A stretch of 64,000 bases of DNA from Burkholderiaceae bacterium (GCA_030695205.1 JAUYTN010000033.1:186001-250000), one strand, 5' to 3'; shown: positions 44,523 through 54,373, counted from the stretch's first letter. A program made the numbers and translations. Notes: a model not told the origin generated them from the letters alone.

Positions 44523-45193
44523 GGGGTGTCCTTGTCAGGAGGCGCATCGGCAGACGCGGGTGGGGGCGTGCCAGGCGGCAGCCCGTCCAGGGACCAGCCC
44601 GTCACCCACCAGCCACTCCAGCGCCCAGGGGCAATGTGCAGGAGCACCTGCTCGGGCTGGCGCAGCAAGGCGTCGCTGGGCGAGGCAATCAGCACGGTGT
44701 GCAAGCCGCCCTGGGCCGGCCAGTCCAGGTACAGGCGCGCACCGCCGGCCGAGCGCACCGAGGGCGCCACGGGTTTGAGGCCCACCAGGCGCAGCACCTG
44801 GGGCTGCGCTGCCTGAACCCCCTGCACATTCAGCTGGGCGCGCAGGGCCTGGGCACTGCCCGCCAGCCACAGCACCACCCACACCACCACCGCCGCGGGC
44901 AGCAGCCAGCGGGGCAAGGGGCCGGGCTTGCGCACCAGCCACCAGGCCAACAAGCCAAACAGCAGGCCACCCAGCGCCACCAGCACCACACTCAGCCACA
45001 GGGAGGCGGGGTCGCTCGCTGGGCTCAGGGCGGGCGGCAAAGGCTGGGGCAAGCGCTCCACCTGCCGCTGCAGCCACCAGCGCAGCCCCACCCACAGCAC
45101 CACCGGGCCCACCCACAGCGCCAGCAGGACGCGCTGGCGCAGCCCGGCCGTCCGTGCGCTGGTGCTGGGGTCAGGCGTGGCGGGTGTGGCCAT
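44519..45193 (-). CDS. Hypothetical membrane protein
   Basis: A 224-residue protein of unknown function with three hydrophobic segments: about 22-42 (VLLALWVGPVVLWVGL), 65-87 (LWLSVVLVALGGLLFGLLAWW) and 95-115. A C-terminal soluble domain follows (about 120-205), and the tail is Pro/Asp-rich. It lies between glyS (1 bp away) and gmhB (overlap), so it is translated in the same operon. I recognise no family. Confidence 0.75.
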   Translation of the reverse strand: MATPATPDPSTSARTAGLRQRVLLALWVGPVVLWVGLRWWLQRQVERLPQPLPPALSPASDPASLWLSVVLVALGGLLFGLLAWWLVRKPGPLPRWLLPAAVVVWVVLWLAGSAQALRAQLNVQGVQAAQPQVLRLVGLKPVAPSVRSAGGARLYLDWPAQGGLHTVLIASPSDALLRQPEQVLLHIAPGRWSGWWVTGWSLDGLPPGTPPPASADAPPDKDTP

Positions 45194-45194
45194 G

Positions 45195-47369
45195 TCAGGC
45201 AGCCAGACGCCCGACCTCGGCCACCCGGTTCATGGCCAGATGCAGGGTTTTGAGCAAACCCAGGCGGTTGGCCTTGAGGGCGGGGTCGTCGGCGTTGACC
45301 ATGACACCGTCAAAGAAGGCATCGACCGGGGACCGCAGCGCGGCCAGGGCTTGCAGGCTGGCGGTGTAGTCGCCAGTGGCAAAGGCAGCATCGGCCTGCG
45401 GGGCCACCTGGCCCAGGGCAGCCGCCAGTGCCTGCTCGGCGGCTTCTTGCAGCAGCGCGGGGTCCACCTGGGCCAGCACCTCGCCGTCGGCTTTTTTCAG
45501 GATGTTGCCCACCCGCTTGTTGGCCGCAGCCAATGCAGGCGCTTCGGGCAAGGCGGCAAAGGCACGCACCGCCTGCAGGCGCCGGGCAATGTCGGCCAGG
45601 CGCTGGGGGCGCAGGGCCAGCACGGCATCCACTTCCTGGGCGCTGTAGCCCTGCTCGCGCAAGCTGCCGCTGATGCGGTCGTAAAGAAACGTCGGCAACG
45701 CCTCCTCAACCCCAGCAAGTGCACTCACGACTTGACGTTGTGCAGCCTGCAGCCAATGTCCTAAAGCGTCATTGACCAATTCATGCACACCGATGGGCAA
45801 ATCCTTTTCCACCAGCATGCGCACCACGCCCAGCGCATGGCGGCGAAGGGCAAACGGGTCCTTGTCGCCGCTGGGCAGTTGGCCAATGCCGAACAGGCCC
45901 ACCAGGGTCTCCAGCTTGTCGGCCAGCGCCACCACCACGCCCACGGCGTTGCGGGGCAGCTCGTCACCGGCAAAGCGGGGTTTGTAGTGGTCCTCGATGG
46001 CGTCGGCCACGGTGTCGCTCAGGCCGTCGTGGCGGGCGTAGTAACCGCCCATGATGCCTTGCAGCTCGGGGAACTCACCCACCATGTCGGTCAACAAATC
46101 GGCCTTGGCCAGACGTGCGGCCTGAACAGCTTGGCGAGCAAGTTCTTCCCCTCCCAACTGAAACCCGATGCCGCGTGCAATGGCGCACACGCGCTCCATG
46201 CGCTCGCCCTGGGTGCCCAGCTTGTTGTGGTACACCACTTTGGACAGGCTGGGCACACGCGATTCCAGGGTCTTTTTGCGGTCCTGGTCGAAGAAGAACT
46301 TGGCATCGGCCAGACGCGGACGGACCACGCGCTCGTTACCGCCAGTGACGGCGCTGGCATCTGCCGGGCTGATGTTGCTGACCACCAGGAAGCGGTTGGT
46401 CAATTTGCCTGCGGCGTCCAGCAGCGGGAAGTACTTCTGGTTGGCCTTCATCGTGAGGATCAGGCACTCCTGCGGCACGGCCAAAAATTCGGACTCGAAC
46501 TGGCACAGCAGCACATTGGGCCGCTCGACCAGCGCGGTCACTTCGTCCAGCAGGGCGTCGTCTTCAATGGGCTTGCATCCGCCTCCCACCTCGGCGGCCT
46601 TGGCAGCGAGTTGGCGGGCAATCTCGGCCTTGCGCGCGGCAAAGCTGGCAATCACCGCGCCGTCGCGGGCCAGGATCTCGGCATAGGCATCGGCGTGCGC
46701 CAAGGGCACGGGGTCGATGGCCGCTTCAAAGCGGTGACCGTGGGTGGTGTTGCCTGCGTGCAGGCCCAGGGCGCTCACGGGCACCACATCGGCACCGTGC
46801 AGCGCCACCAGGCCGTGTGCGGGGCGCACGAAGCTGACGCTGGTCCAGCCGGGGAGTTCACAGCCGCTTTGCAGCTGGTAGCTCATGACCTTGGGAATGG
46901 GCAGCTTGGCAATGGCTTCGTTCAATGCCTTTTGCAAACCAGCGGTCAAATCCACACCGGGCACCACGCTTTGCAGGAACAGGGCCTCGGCCTTGCCGTC
47001 GGGCTGGCGCATCAGGCTGGCCACCACCGCAGCGGGGTTGGACACATCCACCCCCATGCCGCCCAGGCGCTTGAGCAGTGCGGGCGTGGCATTGCCTGCC
47101 GCATCCAGACCCACGGCCACGGGCATGAGCTTCAGGGTTTGGGGTTTGTCGGCAGCGCGCTGAGCCACAGCGGTGACGTGGGCCGCCAGGCGGCGGGGTG
47201 AGGCAAACGCGGTCAGCACCGCATCGGCAGCGGCCAGGCCTTGGGCCTGCAACTGCTCCAGCAGCACAGCAGCAAAGGCATTGCCCAGCTTGTTCAAGGC
47301 TTTGGGCGGCAATTCTTCAACGAAGAGTTCCACCAGGAGGTTTTGGGACAGGGGGTTTGGGGTCGTCAT
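45195..47369 (-). CDS. glyS: Glycyl-tRNA synthetase beta subunit
   Basis: Binds tRNA-Gly for the alpha2-beta2 glycyl-tRNA synthetase. The 724-residue protein starts at ATG 47369 with the conserved LLVELFVEELPPKAL, and has VRPAHGLVALHG, RPRLADAKFFFDQD, GTQGERMERV, KADLLTDMVGEFPELQGIMG and GDELPRNAVGVVVALADKLETL. It follows glyQ by 19 bp. Confidence 0.95.
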   Translation of the reverse strand: MTTPNPLSQNLLVELFVEELPPKALNKLGNAFAAVLLEQLQAQGLAAADAVLTAFASPRRLAAHVTAVAQRAADKPQTLKLMPVAVGLDAAGNATPALLKRLGGMGVDVSNPAAVVASLMRQPDGKAEALFLQSVVPGVDLTAGLQKALNEAIAKLPIPKVMSYQLQSGCELPGWTSVSFVRPAHGLVALHGADVVPVSALGLHAGNTTHGHRFEAAIDPVPLAHADAYAEILARDGAVIASFAARKAEIARQLAAKAAEVGGGCKPIEDDALLDEVTALVERPNVLLCQFESEFLAVPQECLILTMKANQKYFPLLDAAGKLTNRFLVVSNISPADASAVTGGNERVVRPRLADAKFFFDQDRKKTLESRVPSLSKVVYHNKLGTQGERMERVCAIARGIGFQLGGEELARQAVQAARLAKADLLTDMVGEFPELQGIMGGYYARHDGLSDTVADAIEDHYKPRFAGDELPRNAVGVVVALADKLETLVGLFGIGQLPSGDKDPFALRRHALGVVRMLVEKDLPIGVHELVNDALGHWLQAAQRQVVSALAGVEEALPTFLYDRISGSLREQGYSAQEVDAVLALRPQRLADIARRLQAVRAFAALPEAPALAAANKRVGNILKKADGEVLAQVDPALLQEAAEQALAAALGQVAPQADAAFATGDYTASLQALAALRSPVDAFFDGVMVNADDPALKANRLGLLKTLHLAMNRVAEVGRLAA

Positions 47370-47388
47370 GGAGGGTGCTCCGCTCGCG

Positions 47389-48321
47389 TCAGGCGGCTTT
47401 TTTGTCTGTGGTTGCGGCCATCTGGGCGACCCACTCGCGTGGCGCCATGGGAAAGCCCAGGCGCTCGCGGCTGTCGTAATAGCTTTGTGCCACGGCACGG
47501 GCCAGGTTGCGGATGCGGCCAATGTAGGCGGCCCGCTCGGTCACGCTGATGGCACCGCGTGCGTCCAGCAAATTGAAGCTGTGGGCGCATTTGAGCACCT
47601 GCTCGTAGGCCGGCAGCGCCAGTTGCTGCTCCATCAGGTGTTTGGCCTGTTTTTCGTGGGCGGCAAAGGCGGTGAACAGAAAGTCGGCATCGGAGTGCTC
47701 GAAGTTGTAGGTGGACTGTTCCACCTCGTTTTGTTTGTACACATCGCCGTAGCTGAGCTTAGAGCCATCGGCGCCTTCGGTCCATGTCAGGTTGTAGACG
47801 TTGTCCACGCCTTGCAGGTACATGGCCAAGCGCTCCAGGCCGTAGGTGATTTCGCCGGTAGCGGGCTTGCAGTCGATGCCGCCCACCTGCTGGAAGTAGG
47901 TGAACTGCGTCACCTCCATGCCATTGAGCCACACCTCCCAGCCCAGGCCCCAGGCGCCCAGCGTGGGGTTTTCCCAATCGTCTTCCACGAAGCGGATGTC
48001 GTTTTTTTTCAGGTCAAAGCCCAGGGCTTCCAAACTGCCCAGGTACAGCTCCAGGATGTTGGCCGGGGCGGGCTTCAAGACCACCTGGTACTGGTAGTAG
48101 TGCTGCAGGCGGTTGGGGTTTTCGCCGTAGCGGCCGTCTTTGGGGCGGCGGCTGGGTTGCACGTAGGCGGCCTTCCAGGGCTCGGGGCCAATGGCGCGCA
48201 AAAATGTGGCAGTGTGGCTGGTGCCCGCACCCACTTCCATGTCATAGGGCTGGAGCAGGGCGCAGCCCTGGGCATCCCAGTAGGACTGCAGGCGAAGGAT
48301 GATTTGTTGGAACGTGAGCAT
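47389..48321 (-). CDS. glyQ: Glycyl-tRNA synthetase alpha subunit
   Basis: Catalytic subunit that activates glycine. The 310-residue protein begins [22 protein letters not shown] and has [73 protein letters not shown] and [17 protein letters not shown], the class II core motifs. A terminator-like hairpin sits only 13 bp upstream of its start. Confidence 0.96.
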   Translation of the reverse strand: MLTFQQIILRLQSYWDAQGCALLQPYDMEVGAGTSHTATFLRAIGPEPWKAAYVQPSRRPKDGRYGENPNRLQHYYQYQVVLKPAPANILELYLGSLEALGFDLKKNDIRFVEDDWENPTLGAWGLGWEVWLNGMEVTQFTYFQQVGGIDCKPATGEITYGLERLAMYLQGVDNVYNLTWTEGADGSKLSYGDVYKQNEVEQSTYNFEHSDADFLFTAFAAHEKQAKHLMEQQLALPAYEQVLKCAHSFNLLDARGAISVTERAAYIGRIRNLARAVAQSYYDSRERLGFPMAPREWVAQMAATTDKKAA

Positions 48322-48333
48322 GGGGCGCAGCGA

Positions 48334-48360
48334 TAAAAAAACCCGCGAGAAGGCAGCGGG
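48334..48360 (-). terminator. Rho-independent terminator after lnt, 13 bp before glyQ
   Basis: Minus strand: CCCGC (48360-48356), 9-nt loop, GCGGG (48346-48342), then seven T (48341-48335). It lies 10 bp after the lnt stop and 13 bp before the glyQ start, leaving no room for a separate glyQ promoter; it may act as an attenuator. Confidence 0.7.
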
Positions 48361-48370
48361 CGCAAGCGCA

Positions 48371-50179
48371 TCATTTTAGGGGCCTGCGCGGCCACACCGC
48401 ACCCCACAGCAGCAGCAGCACCGCCGACCAGAACACAGGCCCGTGCCCCCAGCGCGCCGCCCAATGGGCATAGGGAGTGAGCCCACTGCGGCCTTGCACG
48501 GTGGCGGCCAGGGTGCCACGGGTCATGCGCGGCTGGGCGTGGGTCACGCGGCCAGTGTGGTCAATGACCACCGTGGCCCCGGTGTTGGTGGCCCGCACCA
48601 TGGGGCGGCCCAGCTCCAGCGCCCGCAGCCGCGAGATGTGCAGGTGCTGGTCCAGCGCCACGGTGTTGCCAAACCAGGCCAGGTTGCTGAGGTTGACCAG
48701 TACCGTAGGAGCCGACCCGGCGTGCACAAAGCCCCGCGCCAGCTCCTCGCCAAACAGGTCTTCGTAGCAAATGTTGGGCGCAATGCGCTGGCCACCCCAC
48801 TCGAACGGTGCCTGGCCGAGCTTGCCCCGGTTGAAGTCCCCCAGCGGAATGGCCATGAGGTCCACGAACCACCGGAACAGCGGCGGAACGAACTCGCCAA
48901 ACGGCACCAGATGGTGCTTGTCGTAGCGGTACACCGGGCTGCCCTGGGCCTCCAGGTCGGGCTTGTCCAGCTGCTGGGGAGACTCTCCCTGGCCCAGGCG
49001 GGCCTGAGCCAGCCAGGCCTGGCGGGGGGTGATGGCCCAGGCCCCGTTGGCGTAGCCCTCGTGAGGATTGCCCAGCGGCAGCCCCAGCAGCACCGCATGC
49101 CCCTGGTCAGCCACCTCCTGCAGCAGCGGCTGCCAGAACTGGCCACCCAACTGCTGGGGCAGCATGGGCAGCGCCGTTTCGGGCGCCACCACCAAACCGC
49201 CCGACGGCACAGGCACCGCACCACCCAGGTGGCGGCCGTACCAGTCCAGCGCCTCAGGCACGCCCGATTCGGACTCGAACTTGCGGTCCTGGGAAATGTT
49301 GCCCTGCAGCAGCAGCAGAGGCAAATCGCCATGGGGCCGCGTCAGCTCGGGCAGGCTGGCCCGCCACTGCGGACCCAACGCCAGCGCCAGCGGCACGGCC
49401 AGCACCAGCGCCCCGGCCGCCACCCGCACCCACCGCCTCAGTGGCGCACGCCGCCCTGCACCCATGGAGCACCACTGCCCACGCCCAGCCAGGCCCACAC
49501 CACCGGCCACCACCGCCGCCGCACCGGCCGCCACCGCTCCCATGCCGTACACCCCAACCCAGGGGGCGAGCCACGACAGGCTATCCACGTGTGCATAGCC
49601 CACCGACCCCCACGGGAAACCGGTGAACAATGCCCCCCGCGCCAACTCAGCCAGGGTCCAACAGGCCGCCCACAGCAACGCATTTAAAAATATAGCTACA
49701 AATCCATACCCATTAAGCGATAAAGCCTTAAAAAGCATCAAAACCAAGCTGTAGTACAGCGCCAGGGCTGCGGCCAGGGCCACCACCGCAGCGGCCGCCA
49801 GCGGGGCCGACAAGCCGCCATAGGTGTGCATGGACACAAACAGCCACCAAAAGGTGGCCGACAGCCATGCGGTGGCAAACAGCCAGGCCAGCAACCCGGC
49901 TGCGCGGATGCTGGGCGCCGCCCGCACCAGACACACCAGCAGCGCCATGGCCAGCACCTGCAGCAGAGGCCAGGGCTGGCCGGCCTCGGGGCGCCACAGG
50001 ACGGCCCACCCCTGGTGGCTGCTCAGCCAGTCGGCATCGGCCACGCCCCAGGGCCAGGCCAGCGCCAGCGCCTGGCTCCCGCCAGCCACAGCGGCGAGCA
50101 ACCACTGCACCCAAGCGGGCCTGGCCTGCCGGGAAAGGGCATGCCCGGCCTGCGGGAGCAGTCTCGCCAGGGTGGCCAC
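48371..50179 (-). CDS. lnt: Apolipoprotein N-acyltransferase
   Basis: Adds the third acyl chain to lipoproteins in the inner membrane. The 602-residue protein has about seven N-terminal hydrophobic segments, then the nitrilase domain with catalytic Glu ([11 protein letters not shown]), Lys ([11 protein letters not shown]) and Cys ([14 protein letters not shown]), and a final TM. It starts at GTG immediately after the corC stop (TGA-GTG). A dispersed repeat is embedded in frame within the N-terminal membrane domain (around [16 protein letters not shown]). It is longer than the usual 510-540 aa. Confidence 0.93.
   Translation of the reverse strand: MATLARLLPQAGHALSRQARPAWVQWLLAAVAGGSQALALAWPWGVADADWLSSHQGWAVLWRPEAGQPWPLLQVLAMALLVCLVRAAPSIRAAGLLAWLFATAWLSATFWWLFVSMHTYGGLSAPLAAAAVVALAAALALYYSLVLMLFKALSLNGYGFVAIFLNALLWAACWTLAELARGALFTGFPWGSVGYAHVDSLSWLAPWVGVYGMGAVAAGAAAVVAGGVGLAGRGQWCSMGAGRRAPLRRWVRVAAGALVLAVPLALALGPQWRASLPELTRPHGDLPLLLLQGNISQDRKFESESGVPEALDWYGRHLGGAVPVPSGGLVVAPETALPMLPQQLGGQFWQPLLQEVADQGHAVLLGLPLGNPHEGYANGAWAITPRQAWLAQARLGQGESPQQLDKPDLEAQGSPVYRYDKHHLVPFGEFVPPLFRWFVDLMAIPLGDFNRGKLGQAPFEWGGQRIAPNICYEDLFGEELARGFVHAGSAPTVLVNLSNLAWFGNTVALDQHLHISRLRALELGRPMVRATNTGATVVIDHTGRVTHAQPRMTRGTLAATVQGRSGLTPYAHWAARWGHGPVFWSAVLLLLWGAVWPRRPLK
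49683..49746 (+). repeat. Dispersed AT-rich repeat, copy 8, in frame inside lnt
   Basis: ATAGC at 49692-49696, 17-nt spacer, TAAGCG at 49714-49719, then ATAAAGCC and an A-rich tail. It is an AT-rich island in a GC-rich gene, on the strand opposite to lnt, and the lnt frame reads through without a stop. Confidence 0.7.
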
Positions 50180-51067
50180 TCAGTCGGTGGCCTCAGGGCG
50201 ACGGGCCTTGAACCACTTGACCGCACCGCTGCGGACCAGCAACACCTCGAAGCGCCAACCTTGCAGGATGTGGTGGTCGCCGCGCTGGGGCAGCTGCCCC
50301 ATTTCGTGGGCCACCAGACCGCCGACGGTGTCCACCTCGGCGTCCGAGAGCTGAAGGTCAAAGGACTCGTTGACGCGGGCAATGGGGGTATCGCCGCTGA
50401 CACGCCAGGTGCCATCGGCCAGGAAGAAGATGTCGCCGTCGTCTTCGTTTTTGTCGAACTCGTCTTCGATTTCGCCAACGATTTCTTCCAGCACGTCCTC
50501 GATGGTCAGCAGGCCGGCAACGCGCCCAAACTCATCGATCACCACCGCCAGGTGGTTGCGATTGCCCCGAAAGTCGCGCAGCAAATCGTTGAGCCCCTTG
50601 GATTCGGGCACAAACACCGCGGGCCGCAGCAGCGCCCGCAGGTTGAGCTCGGGCGCACGCTGCAGCTTGAGCAGGTCTTTGGCCAGCAAGATGCCAATGA
50701 TGTTCTCGCGCTCGCCCTCATACACCGGAAAACGCGAGTGAGCGGTGTCGATGACGGTATAGAGCAGCTCGTCGTAGGGGGCGTCGATGTCGAGCACATC
50801 CATGCGGGTGGAGGCCACCATCACGTCACCTGCGGTCATGCTGGCCATGCGCAGCACACCCTCCAGCATGATGCGCGACTCGGTGTTGATGAGGTGGCGC
50901 TCTTCCGCCTCGGAGAGGCTGGCCATCAGCTCCTCGGTGGAGTCGGGGCCAGGGTGGAGCAATTCGGCCAGCTTCCTCAGCAGGCTGCGCTTGTCAACCG
51001 GACGGGGTGGAGAGCTGGAGCGGTGCCTGGGTGGCGTGGGCGAAGCCGCAGGGTGGGGGTCGGACAC
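50180..51067 (-). CDS. corC: CorC/HlyC-family CBS protein (YbeX)
   Basis: A 295-residue cytosolic protein linked to magnesium/cobalt efflux. It has two CBS domains (about 80-190; VMVASTRMDVLDID, LRPAVFVPESKGLNDLL) and a C-terminal transporter-associated CorC_HlyC domain (about 205-285, IARVNESFDLQLSDAEVDTVGGL). A conserved acidic stretch GLLTIEDVLEEIVGEIEDEFD lies between. The GTG start at 51067 is used. Its stop abuts lnt, matching the ybeX-lnt order of many proteobacteria; ybeZ-ybeY are not upstream here. Confidence 0.9.
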   Translation of the reverse strand: MSDPHPAASPTPPRHRSSSPPRPVDKRSLLRKLAELLHPGPDSTEELMASLSEAEERHLINTESRIMLEGVLRMASMTAGDVMVASTRMDVLDIDAPYDELLYTVIDTAHSRFPVYEGERENIIGILLAKDLLKLQRAPELNLRALLRPAVFVPESKGLNDLLRDFRGNRNHLAVVIDEFGRVAGLLTIEDVLEEIVGEIEDEFDKNEDDGDIFFLADGTWRVSGDTPIARVNESFDLQLSDAEVDTVGGLVAHEMGQLPQRGDHHILQGWRFEVLLVRSGAVKWFKARRPEATD

Positions 51068-51111
51068 AGTGCAAGCACGAAGTTGGGACGGTCTTTAGGA
51101 TACCGCATGCC

Positions 51112-51711
51112 CTACCCGCTCAGCCACTGGCGCACCATGTGCACCCGGCGCTTCCAGCGGTAGTCGGAGCGGGCCAGCTGCTCTTGCAACACCTCGCCCA
51201 GCAGGGTGTCAAAGTTGGCAGGGGGCAGCTGCAGCAGGGCCTCGGTTTCGGAGCCGTCGCGCACCAGGCGGGCACCGGCCCCGGCCGCGATGGACAGCAT
51301 GGCCTTGTTCTCGGTCAGCGCATGGATGAGCAGCTGCTCCACCCCCTGGTTGCGGGCATGGATGACCGCCCGCTCGAACAGGCGCTTGCCATAGCCCCGA
51401 CCGCGCACATGGCGCAGCACGCTCACCCCAAACTCGGCGCAGCTTGGGCGCTGGGGTGCGTCGGCATAGGCCAGGTGGGCCATGGCCAACAGCTCCAGGC
51501 GGCGGTTGACAATGCCAAACACATCGTCGCGACCAAATTTGATGCCATCGACGTAGCGACGGATGTGCGCGTCGCCCGCCGCATAGCCAAAGCGCAGGTA
51601 GCGGTCTTCGGGCGCCAGGGCCAACAGATGACGGGCCACCCGCTCGCGGTGGGCTGGCCCCATGGAACGGATCAGCACAAGGGGCTGGGCAGGGGTACTG
51701 AGAAGACTCAT
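51112..51711 (-). CDS. GNAT-family N-acetyltransferase
   Basis: A 199-residue GNAT protein. The acetyl-CoA loop is VSVLRHVRGRGYGKRLFERA (motif A, R-x2-G-x-G-R/K), preceded by beta-strands around LAMAHLAYAD. The early part (LLALAPEDRYLRFGYAAGD) is shared by a group of stand-alone acetyltransferases. Start ATG at 51711; upstream frame is shadow. Substrate unknown. It may be transcribed with corC-lnt (44 bp gap). Confidence 0.78.
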   Translation of the reverse strand: MSLLSTPAQPLVLIRSMGPAHRERVARHLLALAPEDRYLRFGYAAGDAHIRRYVDGIKFGRDDVFGIVNRRLELLAMAHLAYADAPQRPSCAEFGVSVLRHVRGRGYGKRLFERAVIHARNQGVEQLLIHALTENKAMLSIAAGAGARLVRDGSETEALLQLPPANFDTLLGEVLQEQLARSDYRWKRRVHMVRQWLSG

Positions 51712-51806
51712 GCGAAGACTCCGGTGATGACTAGGGTTTACCCTTATACGCGACTTGTCGGCCACGGTTGGGGGTTGTCCCCTAATCACCACAGCGGCGC
51801 GGGAGG

Positions 51807-52754
51807 TCAAACCGGCACGTGACTGTCCAGCCAGCGCAGCACATCGGCCAGCACCCGGGGGTCGTCCACCAGGGCCACATGCCCCACATGGGGCAGCTCG
51901 CGGGCGGCGGAGCCTGGCAGCACCGCCGTGCCCAGCGGGAACACGATGTTGTCGCCCCCTGAGTGCCAGCAGGTGAAGAGCCGCGCACGCTGCGGCGGTT
52001 CGGCCGCAGCCAACTCGCACAGCCAGGGGCTGGCCAGGCGCATCTGGTGCACGTTGGTGCCCAGGCCCCAGCGCGCCAGCCAGGTGCCCTGGTGCGGCGT
52101 GCCGATGGTGAACACATGGGCGACCCGCTCGCCGTTGCCCGCGCCGGAGCGCAGCCAGGCGCGCACGGCCAAGCCACCCATGCTGTGCGCCACCACCAGT
52201 GGGGGCTGCCCGGTCTGAGCCGTCAGCCGGGCCACCGCGGCCTCCAGGGTGGGCACGTAGTCGTCGATGGAACCCCACACCGGCTCCAGGTTCACCGCCT
52301 CCACCGGGTGGCCACGCTGGGCCAGCACCTGGTGCCAGTGCTGCCAGAGCCCCCGGTTGCACAGGTAGCCGTGCACCAGCAGCACGCCGCGCGGCGGCTC
52401 GTTGGCCATGGCCAGCGGCGGCTGGTGGCGCCAGGCCCAGGGCTGGCGCCAGGCAAACACCGCCGTGGCCGAGCGGAACTCACCCGCGATGGCCCGCAGC
52501 AGGCCCCCTGTGGACCACGCGGCCACGCCCTGGACGGCGTTGACCGCATAGGCCAGCACGAACTGGACCCACACCACGGCGGCCACCGTGCCCAATGGCA
52601 ACAGGCCCCAGGCGGCCGACACCGTGTCTGACGTCCAGCCCCAGGCCGCCAGGCCCACACCCAGGGCCAGACACCACACTACTGCGGCCTGCTGCAGCGC
52701 AGCCACCACCGAAAACCGTGGAATTGGTCCTGACTCACCTGTTGCCCCGCTCAC
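51807..52754 (-). CDS. Alpha/beta-hydrolase, lipase-like
   Basis: A 315-residue protein with two N-terminal hydrophobic segments (about 15-70), so probably membrane-anchored. The alpha/beta-hydrolase domain follows, with oxyanion segment LVHGYLCNRGLW, nucleophile Ser in VVAHSMGGLAVRAW, Asp in HSGGDNIVFPLG and His in HVGHVALVDD. It resembles triacylglycerol lipases or esterases. GTG start at 52754 overlaps the upstream oxidoreductase stop (GTGA). Confidence 0.8.
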   Translation of the reverse strand: MSGATGESGPIPRFSVVAALQQAAVVWCLALGVGLAAWGWTSDTVSAAWGLLPLGTVAAVVWVQFVLAYAVNAVQGVAAWSTGGLLRAIAGEFRSATAVFAWRQPWAWRHQPPLAMANEPPRGVLLVHGYLCNRGLWQHWHQVLAQRGHPVEAVNLEPVWGSIDDYVPTLEAAVARLTAQTGQPPLVVAHSMGGLAVRAWLRSGAGNGERVAHVFTIGTPHQGTWLARWGLGTNVHQMRLASPWLCELAAAEPPQRARLFTCWHSGGDNIVFPLGTAVLPGSAARELPHVGHVALVDDPRVLADVLRWLDSHVPV

Positions 52755-54373
52755 GCCAGTGCCTCCGGCTGGCCACCCAAACGGGTCACCAGTTGCTGGG
52801 TCAGCCGGTTGACCAGCCCGTAAATGGACAGCTGCGGGTTGGCCCCTATGCTGGTGGGGAAGAGCGAGCCGTCGTGCACCGACAGGTTGGCCACCTGCCA
52901 GTGCTGACCATCGGGCCGCACCACACCGTGGGTAGGAGTTGCCGCCATGCCGCAGCCGCCCATGACGTGGGCACTGACCACCCGGGTCTGCAGCGGCACC
53001 ATGGACAGGCGGCCAATCGCGTCCTTGGCCTCGGCCCATGAGGTGTAGGGCTGCGCCTGCTCGTGCACCGGCATGACCTGGCGGGCCCCGGCCGCGAACT
53101 GGATCTCGGCCATACTCAGCAGGGCTCGGCGCGCACCGGCCATGACAAAGTCGTTGAGCGGGTAGTCCAGCAGCGGGCTGCCATCGCCGCGCAGGCGCAC
53201 CTGCCCGCCGGAGGATTCGGGCGCAAAGCCATCGCGCAGCAGCGCCAGCAAAATGTGCTGGTGGGCAAAGGTCTTGAGCATGGCCGTCTGCGCCTGGCCA
53301 AAGCCGGGGATGCTGGAGGCAAAAATCAGCGGGTGTATGGGCGGCGCCTCCAACTTGTAGCCCATGGGGCCGTCAATGGGCTGGGTCTCCAGAAAGTGGT
53401 CGGAGTAGATGGTTTGTGGCGCACCGGCCCAGCCCTCGACCCGCTCATCCATGGTGGCCGCACTCATCACCACCGGGTGCAAAAACGTCCGTTGGCCCAG
53501 GCGGCCGTGGGGGTCGGGCAGGGCCGAGCGCAACATAAGCGCTGGCGAATTGATGGCACCTCCGGCCACCACATAATGCATGGCCTTTATTTCAATAGCT
53601 GAAGAACCATTTATATCAAGCGTTAAATGGCTTTTTGATGATGAAAACTCCGCCACCAGAGACTGCACCTGACCCTGCACCACCATCAGCCGCAGCGCCC
53701 GGGTGTTGACCAGCAGCGTGGCCCCGTGGTCCAGCGCAGTGGGCACGCCGGTCAGCAGCTGCGACTGCTTGGCGTTGGTGGGGCAACCCAGCCCGCAGGA
53801 ACCCAGGTTCCAGCAGCCTTTGACGTTGCGGGCAATGGCGGCGGCCTCCACCCCAAGGCGTGCCGCGCCCACGCGCAGCAGGTCGTTGTTCAGGTTGGGG
53901 GTGACCAGCCAGGGCGCGATGCTCAGTCGGCGCTCGGCCTGCTGAAAGTAAGGCGCCAGCTCGTCATCGGTCAGCTCCGTCAGGCCAAAGTGCTGCCGCC
54001 AGTGCGCCAGCGTGTCAGACGGGGTGCGAAAGGAGCTGGTCCAGTTGACGGTGGTCGAGCCGCCCACGCAGCGGCCTTGCAGGATGTTGATGGCTTTGTC
54101 GGAGGTTTTGCGCGCGGCACTTTCCTGGTAAAGGGTGGGGTAGGCCTCACTCTCCAGCTGGTTGAAATCGCGGCTGGTTTTGAGCGGGCCTTCTTCGAGC
54201 ATCACCACCCGCAGGCCGGCGCGGGCCAACAGCTCGGCGGTGATGCCACCGCCCGCCCCCGTGCCCACCACCACCACATCGCACTCCAGCCGCTCGGGCG
54301 GACGGGAGGTGTGGCCCAGCACTTGCCAGCCAGAGGCAAGGCCTTGGACCCAGGGATCGGGCAAAGAACTCAT
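52751..54373 (-). CDS. GMC-family FAD oxidoreductase
   Basis: A 540-residue glucose-methanol-choline oxidoreductase. The FAD Rossmann motif VVVGTGAGGGITAELL (about 34-49), GRCVGGSTTVNW, VVAGGAINSPALML, and the C-terminal HVMGGCGMAA with DGSLFPTSIGANPQLSIYGL are present. The ATG at 54373 overlaps the upstream Tat-protein stop (ATGA). A dispersed repeat is read in frame about 53586-53647, giving the odd segment SSSKSHLTLDINGSSAIEIK. With its upstream partner it may form a periplasmic or membrane alcohol/sterol dehydrogenase; the substrate is unknown. Confidence 0.85.
   Translation of the reverse strand: MSSLPDPWVQGLASGWQVLGHTSRPPERLECDVVVVGTGAGGGITAELLARAGLRVVMLEEGPLKTSRDFNQLESEAYPTLYQESAARKTSDKAINILQGRCVGGSTTVNWTSSFRTPSDTLAHWRQHFGLTELTDDELAPYFQQAERRLSIAPWLVTPNLNNDLLRVGAARLGVEAAAIARNVKGCWNLGSCGLGCPTNAKQSQLLTGVPTALDHGATLLVNTRALRLMVVQGQVQSLVAEFSSSKSHLTLDINGSSAIEIKAMHYVVAGGAINSPALMLRSALPDPHGRLGQRTFLHPVVMSAATMDERVEGWAGAPQTIYSDHFLETQPIDGPMGYKLEAPPIHPLIFASSIPGFGQAQTAMLKTFAHQHILLALLRDGFAPESSGGQVRLRGDGSPLLDYPLNDFVMAGARRALLSMAEIQFAAGARQVMPVHEQAQPYTSWAEAKDAIGRLSMVPLQTRVVSAHVMGGCGMAATPTHGVVRPDGQHWQVANLSVHDGSLFPTSIGANPQLSIYGLVNRLTQQLVTRLGGQPEALA
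53586..53647 (+). repeat. Dispersed AT-rich repeat, copy 9, in frame inside GMC gene
   Basis: ATAGC at 53595-53599, 17-nt spacer, CAAGCG at 53617-53622, then TTAAATGGC and a T/A-rich tail. It is an AT-rich island within the GMC oxidoreductase gene, which keeps its frame. Confidence 0.7.

Noticed and set aside
42210..44816. 868-residue plus-strand frame opposite several genes
   Set aside because: It runs across five minus-strand genes with conserved motifs and has no own domain.
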